This document shows, one piece after another, positions 57,279 through 64,000 of a stretch of 64,000 bases of DNA. Both the position numbers and the translations under genes were made by a program. The DNA comes from Streptococcus sp. oral taxon 056 str. F0418 (GTDB lineage: Bacteria > Bacillota > Bacilli > Lactobacillales > Streptococcaceae): assembly GCF_000220065.1 (NCBI RefSeq), contig NZ_AFQU01000001.1:248001-312000 (forward strand), in the 5' to 3' direction. Under the pieces are notes generated by a model. That model was not told where the DNA came from. It made no database searches and saw nothing but the letters and a program-made list of their open reading frames with translations. Within the stretch, counting starts at the first letter, position 1, and each line of letters opens with the position of its first letter.

Positions 57279-57944
57279 TTATCGAACTTGAGTCAGCACT
57301 CCATCTTGCATCTCATAGACCTTATCGACTTCGCCCAGCAGGCGGGTATCATGGGTAATCATGACCACGCTCTTATGGAACTTCTGGGTCACCTCTTTCA
57401 GCAAATGAACCACACACTTAGCCCGCTCTGTATCCAGACTAGCTGTCGGCTCATCAGCCAAGATAATATCAGGACTATTGTAAAGCGCTCTAGCGATAGC
57501 AGCTCTCTGCCGTTCTCCGCCGGACAATTCTTTCGGATACTGCTTGAGAGTTCCTTTTAAATCCAGCAGCTCAATCAGACTGTCTAGATCCGTCCTTTCC
57601 TTTTTAGATAAGCGGTCAATCAGCTGGAACTGGTCTTCGATTTTCAAAAAAGGAATGAGATTGGAAGCCTGCAGAATAAAGCCGAAATCATTGAAGCGTA
57701 GAGCAGCTCGTTCCTTTTCCTTAAGCTGGGAGGTATCTTTCCCATGCAGGAGAATCTGTCCTTTTGAAGGAGTTTGTAAATGCCCCAGCAAGGTCAGAAA
57801 GGTTGTTTTCCCCGATCCTGACGGCCCAATAATAGCTACAAACTGTCCTGCTTCCAATCGGAAATCAGTTGGTTTTAGAGCTTGAACCAGCGTATGCCCC
57901 TGGCCATATTCTTTTGTAACACCTTTTAGTTCGATGATTGACAT
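57279..57944 (-). CDS. ABC transporter ATP-binding protein (MacB/LolD type)
   Basis: This 221-residue ATPase has GPSGSGKTT (about 36-44), LSGGERQRAAIARAL, ILADEPTASLD and MITHDTR. It immediately follows the FtsX-like permease gene (no gap), so the pair makes one exporter or mechanotransmission complex. No sensor kinase is nearby. Substrate unknown. Confidence 0.9.
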   Translation of the reverse strand: MSIIELKGVTKEYGQGHTLVQALKPTDFRLEAGQFVAIIGPSGSGKTTFLTLLGHLQTPSKGQILLHGKDTSQLKEKERAALRFNDFGFILQASNLIPFLKIEDQFQLIDRLSKKERTDLDSLIELLDLKGTLKQYPKELSGGERQRAAIARALYNSPDIILADEPTASLDTERAKCVVHLLKEVTQKFHKSVVMITHDTRLLGEVDKVYEMQDGVLTQVR

Positions 57945-59006
57945 TTACTCACCTCCAATCGCTGTGATAGGGTCAATTTTCAGAACCCGGTGAATGGACA
58001 AGAGTCCGCCAGCCAGTGACATGAAAATAATCAGGATAATTAAACCTCCATAAGCTCTCCAGTCACTATAAAAAGGCATAGAAGCCGGCAAGACTAGCTG
58101 GGTTCCCAAGAGAGCCAAGACAGCTAAGCTGATTCCCAGAGTGGACAGGATGAAAATCTGCCAAAAAATAGAAGCAATAATCTTACCACTGGCAATCCCT
58201 TGGGCGCGCATAATACCGTAAAGATGCGTCTTTTGGATGGTAATGATGTACATAAAAATTCCCAACACCAAAAATGTAATCAGAACCATGGCCCCAATCA
58301 TAAAGGAAAAAGTCAGTACCTGAGGTTGATAACCAGGGATATTCTCTATAAAATCACTCATAGAGAGCTGACTAAGCCCAGCTTCTTCAAACTTCTGACC
58401 ATCCTTGACCACAAGTGCGCTGATATTTTTAACCTGACTAGATCCGTACTTTAATTCCCTGAAATCATCTAGACTCATAAAAATTACAGGTTGCGTAAAG
58501 AAGCTATTATCCTCTGTGAAGCCAACAACCTGATAGAGGCGCTCACTACCATTGAGCTGGAGTTGGTCGCCTAGTTTCACACCTTTTTGTTGCAGGCGCT
58601 TATCCGCAATAACTTCATAAGCAGTCTCAGCATGATGTCCCTCAATAATGTCAGGCGCTAGAAAACTATCCCAAGAGAGACCAAAAACCTGAGCATTGAG
58701 TTTATCAGTCCCATCTTCATAATTGGCCACCGCTGCCGTATGTCCCAAAGCCGCAATTAAGCCCCCTTGAAGCAGGCGGCTATACTCTTCTTCCTTGAGA
58801 GTCGAAGCTACCAGATTCTTATTGGCGTATTCCGACAAGACGATTGACTCGGCCTGCCATTGGTCCAAAGCCAAGCGATTGAGCCTAGCTAAGCCGACAG
58901 AAAGACTGGATAAAAAGAAAACCATATAGGTAATGAGAAAGACCACAGCAACTACTAGACGATAGCGTCCGCGGCTGTAGACAATCTCTTTAAAAGCTAA
59001 AAACAA
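57945..59006 (-). CDS. FtsX-like ABC permease
   Basis: This 353-residue permease has an N-terminal helix (about 15-37), a large extracytoplasmic domain (about 40-220) and three C-terminal helices with the FtsX pattern ITIQKTHLYGIMRAQGIASG. This four-helix plan is typical of MacB/DevC-type permeases. It is first gene of the operon with the ATPase. Confidence 0.87.
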   Translation of the reverse strand: MFLAFKEIVYSRGRYRLVVAVVFLITYMVFFLSSLSVGLARLNRLALDQWQAESIVLSEYANKNLVASTLKEEEYSRLLQGGLIAALGHTAAVANYEDGTDKLNAQVFGLSWDSFLAPDIIEGHHAETAYEVIADKRLQQKGVKLGDQLQLNGSERLYQVVGFTEDNSFFTQPVIFMSLDDFRELKYGSSQVKNISALVVKDGQKFEEAGLSQLSMSDFIENIPGYQPQVLTFSFMIGAMVLITFLVLGIFMYIITIQKTHLYGIMRAQGIASGKIIASIFWQIFILSTLGISLAVLALLGTQLVLPASMPFYSDWRAYGGLIILIIFMSLAGGLLSIHRVLKIDPITAIGGE

Positions 59007-59211
59007 TGCTATCCTCCTTTAAGATATTAGAGACTATTATATCATAAAGAGAAAAACTTAAATACAATTTAGACTGATACGAATAATCTAGAGACCTTCA
59101 CCTTCAAAGAAAAGAATGCTATATTTCTCTTTCTAAAAATTTTATTAAGTCATGCAAAAACAGCCTACCGTCCTCTTAAAGCGACCAAAGCAAGGCTTTT
59201 TTATTCTAGAT

Positions 59212-60249
59212 TTAATCAAAGACAATCATTGACTTAATAGTCTTGCGCTCATCCATGTCCTGATAGGCTTGATCTATCTCATCTAGTCTATAGCTTTTGG
59301 TGAAAACACGTCCTGGATTAATATCTCCATCAAGAACTGCCTTGAGCAAAATTTGCTTATCATAAGTCGTGACAGAGGCTGCACCACCTGCCACTGTAAT
59401 ATTTTGTGCAAATGTAGAACCAAGAGCTCGGTTGTTATAGTGAGGAACTCCAACAAAGCCCATCCGGCCGCCGTTGTGAAGGACTCCTAGAGCTTGATCA
59501 ACAGCTGCTTCTGTCCCGACACATTCCAGAGCTACATCTGCACCACCACCTAGAATCTCACGCACCTTGGCAATTCCTTCTTCACCACGTTCTGCAATAA
59601 CAGCTGTCGCACCAGACTCTAAAGCCATCTTTTGGCGATCTTCGTGACGACTCATAAGAACGATTTGGGAAGCGCCACGCATTTTAGCAGCAATCACAGC
59701 GCATTGCCCCACAGCTCCATCACCGATGACAACTACCTTATCGCCAGGCTTGACATCTGCTACTCGAGCAGCATGATAGCCAGTTGGCATGACATCAGCC
59801 AGTGTCAAGAGTGATTTGAGCATGCCTTCTGTATAATCAGAGGGCTGACCCGGAATTTTGATAAGAGCCCAGTTGGCATATTCAAAACGCATATATTCTG
59901 CTTGCACCCCGTCTGACCAGTTGTTCCCAATATGACGATCACAGGTACCATCAAAACCTGCCCGGCAGGCATCACATTCCCCACATCCATGCGTAAATGG
60001 AGCGATAACAAAATCACCAGGCTTAACAGTCGTTACTGCATCACCAGTTTCTTCGACAATTCCAATCGCTTCATGACCACTATTTTGATGCCCCTTTTCG
60101 ATGTCCGGATTACGATAATGCCACAAATCTGAGCCACATACACAAGTGCGCACAATCCGAATAATAGCATCATTTGGAGCTTCAATTTGCGGGCGATTAA
60201 TCTCAGTAAGCCCAACTTGACCCGCTTTTGTATAAACTGCTAATTTCAT
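59212..60249 (-). CDS. Zinc-dependent alcohol dehydrogenase family protein
   Basis: The 345-residue medium-chain dehydrogenase has the catalytic zinc ligands CVCGSDLWHY (Cys38 region) and GHEAIGIVEE, the structural zinc lobe CGECDACRAGFDGTC, and the NAD loop GDGAVGQCAV. Substrate cannot be fixed; a threonine-dehydrogenase-like or aldehyde/alcohol role is possible. GGAGAAG precedes the ATG. The gap 60250-60588 upstream holds repeat copy 4. A weak AGCCT/AGGCT pairing at about 59161-59200 may be its terminator. Confidence 0.88.
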   Translation of the reverse strand: MKLAVYTKAGQVGLTEINRPQIEAPNDAIIRIVRTCVCGSDLWHYRNPDIEKGHQNSGHEAIGIVEETGDAVTTVKPGDFVIAPFTHGCGECDACRAGFDGTCDRHIGNNWSDGVQAEYMRFEYANWALIKIPGQPSDYTEGMLKSLLTLADVMPTGYHAARVADVKPGDKVVVIGDGAVGQCAVIAAKMRGASQIVLMSRHEDRQKMALESGATAVIAERGEEGIAKVREILGGGADVALECVGTEAAVDQALGVLHNGGRMGFVGVPHYNNRALGSTFAQNITVAGGAASVTTYDKQILLKAVLDGDINPGRVFTKSYRLDEIDQAYQDMDERKTIKSMIVFD

Positions 60250-60365
60250 TGGTTCTTCTCCTTTGATCTTTATCTAGTACTATTATACAACTTTAAGCGC
60301 AGGCAAGTCGATATTTGAAAAATATTTCAGATAAAGATTCTACATACTGTCTTAAAAATAATAAA

Positions 60366-60545
60366 GAGAGTGGGACAGAAATCGGTAATTCGTTAGAATT
60401 CGATTTCGTCGTCCCACCTCCGCACAGTTGAGTAGGGCTGTAAAAGCTTATGAAATCAGCGTAGTAGAGCCCACTCAACCACTGCGTCTTGCTCGACAAT
60501 CCAAAGACAATTGAGAGGCTAGGACTTTTGTCCCAGCCTCTTTTT
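60366..60545 (+). repeat. Intergenic structured repeat, copy 4 of 4
   Basis: Same orientation as copy 2. One base change (GCTTAT for GCTGAT) breaks a pair in the nested hairpin; otherwise it is nearly identical. Its terminator-like end faces the 3' end of the lipoprotein gene. Confidence 0.88.
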
Positions 60546-60588
60546 ATAGATCAATTCTACACCGATTCAGAAAAGCTTGGAAACGATA

Positions 60589-61049
60589 TCACTGTTTCGT
60601 AAAGTTGAGAGTATCAGGATCATCATCCAAATCACTAATAGCCAGCTGATTCCCATTTTGTTGGTATATTTTAACATCATCTCCAACAATGAGTCTTTGG
60701 TTAGCTGAGTCCACCTGTACTTGCTTAATTTCCTTACTACCATCTCTTTCAGTCTCAGTCCAAGTTCCAGTCGTACCATTTATTTCTAGAACATGCTGGT
60801 CGCCATCATGATCAGTTGCTTTATATGATCCATCTAGTTTAGTTGCCTGACCTGTATTTGATGAAGTCGCCTGACTAGATGAAGACTCTGTTGTAGTGCT
60901 AGAAGCTGATTGAGAGGGTTGACTTTGAACAGCTTGAGATTGAGAGGTATTGGCATTGTTTGCTTGGTTTGTATTGCCTGAGCAGGCAGCCAATAGAACT
61001 GCTGCTGTCAGAGATAAGATTCCGATAAAAGATTTTTTGTAATTGTCAT
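60589..61049 (-). pseudogene. Small lipoprotein, signal peptide frameshifted at an A run
   Basis: The mature part starts at a lipobox LLAACSG and is followed by a Ser/Gln/Thr-rich linker of about 45 residues and a small beta domain (KLDGSYKATDHDGDQHVLEI to LNFTKQ). The signal peptide reads correctly only if one A is added to a six-A run (minus strand, 61038-61033). From the ATG at 61049, with GGAG 8 nt upstream, it then gives MTITKKSFIGILSLTAAVLL. The total would be about 153 residues. The domain is not one I recognise. Confidence 0.72.
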
Positions 61050-61137
61050 ATTACTTTCTCCTTTTTCTACATTTGTAGTTTATATCTATATTCTACAATT
61101 GTCTTTTTGTTTTGTCAAGAGAAAATATTTTTTATCA

Positions 61138-61974
61138 CTAGAAACATGATGCGTGCTCGATTCGATTGATCCAATTTTCAACCAAGGCAGTAAAGAGAGC
61201 CTCTTGATCTATTTGTGCATTGTGGCCAGCAAGATCTATCACAGCATAGGTTGCCCTTGGATAATAGTGAGACAGTTGGGCTAACTGCTGGAAGCCCACG
61301 ACTTGGTCCTGCTTTCCTGCTATAAAAAGACTGGGCTTATCGTAGCCCTTTTCCTGTATTTCTTGATCCACTTCAAACGAAAAATCATAGTTTTCTTGCA
61401 GCTTTTGGACAAAGGGAACATTCATCATCTGAAGCCCTGCTAAGATTTCTTTTTCAAACCGTTGATAAGTTTCTTTAGTCTGTAAAATCGCTAAATCAAC
61501 GAAATCTTCGCTTTTGTCTGCTATATCAAACCCAACCTCTCTAATTACCAGAGTATGTTTGGGCAAAATTCTTTCTTGTGGATTGGGTGCAACTACTGGA
61601 CAAATAAGCAGCAAACCATCAATCTCTGACCTTTTCTTAGCCAAAATTCCTCTAGCAAGATAGCCACCATAAGACTCTCCAGCTAAGAGAAAGCTGTGTC
61701 CGCCGATTACAGTCTCTATAAAGTTCAATAGCATCTCTAAAATCGCATCCGCACTTGCAAAAGCAGGATCGCCATCAGACCTACCCATGCCAGGCAAATC
61801 TAAATAAATCCTTTTATAGTCAGTATGTTTCTCAAAAATAGGTTCCAAACATCCTTCCATCAATTCATATGAACAGCCCAAACCATGAATTGCCAAAACG
61901 GGCTTTCCTTGACCAATCACTTTATAATATAATTTATTTCCCTGATAAGTAAAAAACATTTTTTCTCCAATCAT
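61138..61974 (-). CDS. Alpha/beta hydrolase
   Basis: The 278-residue protein has the oxyanion AIHGLGCSYE (about 29-38), DLPGMGRSDG, nucleophile elbow LAGESYGGYLA (Ser about 99) and a late DLAGHNAQID with the catalytic His. The acid is probably in AGKQDQVVG. It has no signal peptide. Substrate unknown; it is unlinked to other genes. An internal ATG five codons in is also a possible start. Confidence 0.85.
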   Translation of the reverse strand: MIGEKMFFTYQGNKLYYKVIGQGKPVLAIHGLGCSYELMEGCLEPIFEKHTDYKRIYLDLPGMGRSDGDPAFASADAILEMLLNFIETVIGGHSFLLAGESYGGYLARGILAKKRSEIDGLLLICPVVAPNPQERILPKHTLVIREVGFDIADKSEDFVDLAILQTKETYQRFEKEILAGLQMMNVPFVQKLQENYDFSFEVDQEIQEKGYDKPSLFIAGKQDQVVGFQQLAQLSHYYPRATYAVIDLAGHNAQIDQEALFTALVENWINRIEHASCF

Positions 61975-62128
61975 ACTTTAAAGACACGTTTTGCTCGATG
62001 TGAAGCCTTTATCGAAACTAGTCAAAATAATATTGTTAATAAGCCTAACAAATTATTCTTATCATCTCATCTACACCCCTCAAAGCTACTAGACGAGCAA
62101 GCTTTTCTTTCCCCTTGATTTCAGTTCC

Positions 62129-62521
62129 TCATGCTTCATCCCCAAATAACAAAGTGGAATTCTGCAGATAAGGATTGGGATACTTGACTAGCAGCTCCCT
62201 TACAGCTCTTACCAAGTCTTTCTGCTCAGCCTGACCGGATTGGTAACGAAGCAAAAGATGCATAAAATCTTCTTTTTCAGTCGTGCTGGCTTTTTTCTTA
62301 AAATAGCCCCAGATATGCTGAAAGGCATTGCAGACCTGACCGCGATTTTCAGGAAGGGCTATAGCCTGATCAATCAAGTCTTGAACATGTACTGCTTCTA
62401 CCAAGTCGCTTTTTAGATATTGTCGGATTTCCAGATAGATCTTACTGGAATGACTGAGAACCAGATATTTATTTCTAGCCCAAAGAGTCTGACATTGGGA
62501 GATTTGATTTGAATTTTCCAT
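62129..62521 (-). CDS. YbgA-like (DUF1722) protein
   Basis: This 130-residue protein matches the DUF1722 domain: LWARNKYLVLSHSSKIYLEI at about 13-32 and later FQHIWGYFKKKAS. In other bacteria the domain stands alone or is fused to DUF523. Function is not established. It is isolated between the hydrolase and pheT genes. Confidence 0.8.
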   Translation of the reverse strand: MENSNQISQCQTLWARNKYLVLSHSSKIYLEIRQYLKSDLVEAVHVQDLIDQAIALPENRGQVCNAFQHIWGYFKKKASTTEKEDFMHLLLRYQSGQAEQKDLVRAVRELLVKYPNPYLQNSTLLFGDEA

Positions 62522-62658
62522 AATTACTTTTCCTACTGATTTTCAATTTTGAATACTTCTCGTTTCGTCTACATCATTGCTCGCATCCTAGTAATAAGTT
62601 TTCCAAGATAGAAAGCTAATCAACTATGATTTGAATAGGTTCTAGAAGAGTATGAATC

Positions 62659-62684
62659 AAAATCCCCAATCACATGACTGGGGA
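62659..62684 (-). terminator. Terminator of pheT
   Basis: CCCCA.TCA and TGA.TGGGG pair just past the pheT stop, with TTTTGATTC following on the minus strand. Confidence 0.7.
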
Positions 62685-62692
62685 ATAGTTCA

Positions 62693-64000
62693 TTAACGTA
62701 CTTCTGCGCCGAGTTTTTCGGTCAGAGAATTTTCGATTTTTTCCATGTATTTAGCCACTTCTTCGTCAGTCAGGCTAGCTTCTGGATTTTGGAAAGTCAG
62801 ACTGTAGGCCATGGATTTGAGGCCAACACCTAGCTTGTCACCAGAAAAGATATCAAAGAGCTTAATATCTGTCAAGCGTTTGACACCAGCTGCTTGGATT
62901 GCATCAAGGACCTCTTGATGAGTGATTTCAGCCTTGAGCAAGAGTGCCACATCACGGCTGACAGCTGGGAATTTAGTGATTTCTGTAAATGGCTGCGCTG
63001 GCTGGAGCTGCTCTTCGATAGCAGACAGGTTGAGCTCAGCCACGTAAGTTTCAGGAATATCGTAAGCCTTGGCAGTCGCAGGATGGACTTGACCGACAAA
63101 GCCGACAGCTTGACCATTGATAGAGATTAAGGCAGTCCGACCAGGGTGCATGCTCTTAATCTGGCTGTTTGCTGCGTATTCAGCTGTCAAGCCCAACTTA
63201 GCAAAGAGTGCTTCTACCACTCCTTTGGCATAGAAGAAATCAACTGCTACTGGTTTGGTCTGGAAGTCTTTTTCATTAACCAGACCTGTCAAAGCAAAGG
63301 CAAAGCTATTGATTTCATTTGGCAGTTCTTCCTTAGGATTGCCAGTCTGCTCAAAGACTTTTCCAATCTCATAGAGGGCTAGATTCTTGTTTTTACGAGC
63401 TACATTGTAGGCTAGAGAGTCCAAAATCCCAGAAACCATGTTCTGACGAAGAACAGAGCGCTCCACAGTCATCGGCCACATAAGCTCAGTCAAGTTGCTA
63501 GGATTGAGAGTGAACTCAACCGCCTTTTCTGGCGTCGTCAAAGCGTAGGTGATGATTTCTGTCAGTCCAGCTCCCTCTGCTAATGTTCGTACTTGACGGC
63601 GCAGTTGTTGCGTTGCAGTCAATTCACCAGCAGTCCCATCATCTTTTGGCAGGCTAGCTGGCAGTTTGTCATAGCCGTAAATGCGGGCAATTTCTTCATA
63701 TAGGTCTGCTTCGATTGAAATATCCCAGCGACGGCGAGGGACGCTGACAGTGAACTGTTCAGCACTTCCTGACAGGCCAAAGCCAAGTCTGCGGAAGACA
63801 TCCACAATATCTGTATAAAGCAAGTCTGTTCCCAAAACTCGGTTGACATCCGCGAGACTAGACACCACTTCTACATCACTAGTGTCTAAGCTACCAGCGG
63901 ATACGATACCAGCCTGAACAGTCGCTCCTGCCAAGTCCGCAATCATGCTTGCTGCCGCATCCATCGCCTCATTAACAGTTGCCACGTTGATCCCTTTTTC
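62693..64000 (-). CDS. pheT: Phenylalanyl-tRNA synthetase beta subunit, C-terminal part (cut by window edge)
   Basis: About 435 C-terminal residues are present and the frame stays open to base 64000. Visible parts are the B5 domain ([20 protein letters not shown]), the catalytic-like core ([15 protein letters not shown]) and the C-terminal anticodon-binding domain ([12 protein letters not shown] to the end). PheT pairs with PheS to charge tRNA-Phe; pheS would lie right of the window. GTG at 63985 is an internal codon, not the start. Confidence 0.95.
   Translation of the reverse strand, partial: EKGINVATVNEAMDAAASMIADLAGATVQAGIVSAGSLDTSDVEVVSSLADVNRVLGTDLLYTDIVDVFRRLGFGLSGSAEQFTVSVPRRRWDISIEADLYEEIARIYGYDKLPASLPKDDGTAGELTATQQLRRQVRTLAEGAGLTEIITYALTTPEKAVEFTLNPSNLTELMWPMTVERSVLRQNMVSGILDSLAYNVARKNKNLALYEIGKVFEQTGNPKEELPNEINSFAFALTGLVNEKDFQTKPVAVDFFYAKGVVEALFAKLGLTAEYAANSQIKSMHPGRTALISINGQAVGFVGQVHPATAKAYDIPETYVAELNLSAIEEQLQPAQPFTEITKFPAVSRDVALLLKAEITHQEVLDAIQAAGVKRLTDIKLFDIFSGDKLGVGLKSMAYSLTFQNPEASLTDEEVAKYMEKIENSLTEKLGAEVR

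Noticed and set aside
60293..60499. A 68-codon frame on the minus strand running through repeat copy 4, with equivalents in the other copies
   Set aside because: The frame follows the repeat rather than a gene, has no ribosome site, and changes its ends with the flanking sequence. Repeat hairpins explain the conservation.

Overview
The window is low-GC Firmicute DNA and looks like a chromosomal segment of an oral (viridans-type) Streptococcus. Pointers are the rapZ-glmR-whiA cluster, the cdaA-cdaR-glmM and murT-gatD operons, dnaX next to a free-methionine sulfoxide reductase, a Rgg regulator, a class 2 galT, and several small proteins that I associate with streptococci. Species cannot be settled from the sequence alone.

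Layout. 1-4 kb: a truncated TetR gene divergent from a DegV gene, then a vitamin B6 salvage locus (pyridoxamine kinase and ECF S component) divergent from a MocR/PdxR-type regulator. 4-9 kb: a heterodimeric ABC exporter, an MmcQ/YjbR protein and cutC. 9-15 kb: rapZ-glmR-whiA, a RidA protein, small membrane proteins and udk. 15-23 kb: an oxidoreductase and a DEAD-box helicase that read as one frame, a peptidoglycan deacetylase, an M42 peptidase and a TetR/ABC/FtsX operon. 23-37 kb: galK-HAD-galT-galE, an OpuC-like osmolyte transporter operon with MarR and SnoaL genes, an McrBC restriction system, an unknown broken gene, galR and birA. 38-45 kb: dnaX, the GAF sulfoxide reductase, and a mosaic of alpha/beta hydrolases, an HTH-AbrB regulator, peptidase E, a methyltransferase and GrpB. 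45-57 kb: obg with two tiny genes, glmM-cdaR-cdaA, murT-gatD, an MFS transporter, rgg and an ABC-F gene. 57-64 kb: an ABC/FtsX pair, an alcohol dehydrogenase, a lipoprotein, a hydrolase, a YbgA-like protein and the 3' part of pheT.

Three themes cut across the annotation. (1) Eight single-base frame losses coincide with A/T runs that look one base short. They split whiA, pgdA, mcrB (twice), galR, a hydrolase and a lipoprotein, and the same explanation dissolves the apparent oxidoreductase-helicase fusion. Systematic homopolymer under-calling is the simplest reading. (2) A structured repeat of about 180 bp occurs four times between genes. It ends in terminator-like hairpins and once fills the gap between two stop codons exactly. 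(3) Control regions are unusually legible: a palindromic bidirectional promoter for pdxK/pdxR, matching tandem motifs at galK and galR now 8 kb apart, a cre-like site at galK, a 22-bp TetR operator candidate, and three extended -10 boxes so close to start codons that the mRNAs should be leaderless.

I found no rRNA, tRNA, CRISPR array, transposase or prophage. The best candidates for new biology are the PdxR-like regulator that lacks the PLP-binding lysine and the chimeric gene junction at 42.3 kb. The second suggests alternative gene cassettes stacked between peptidase E and the GAF reductase.
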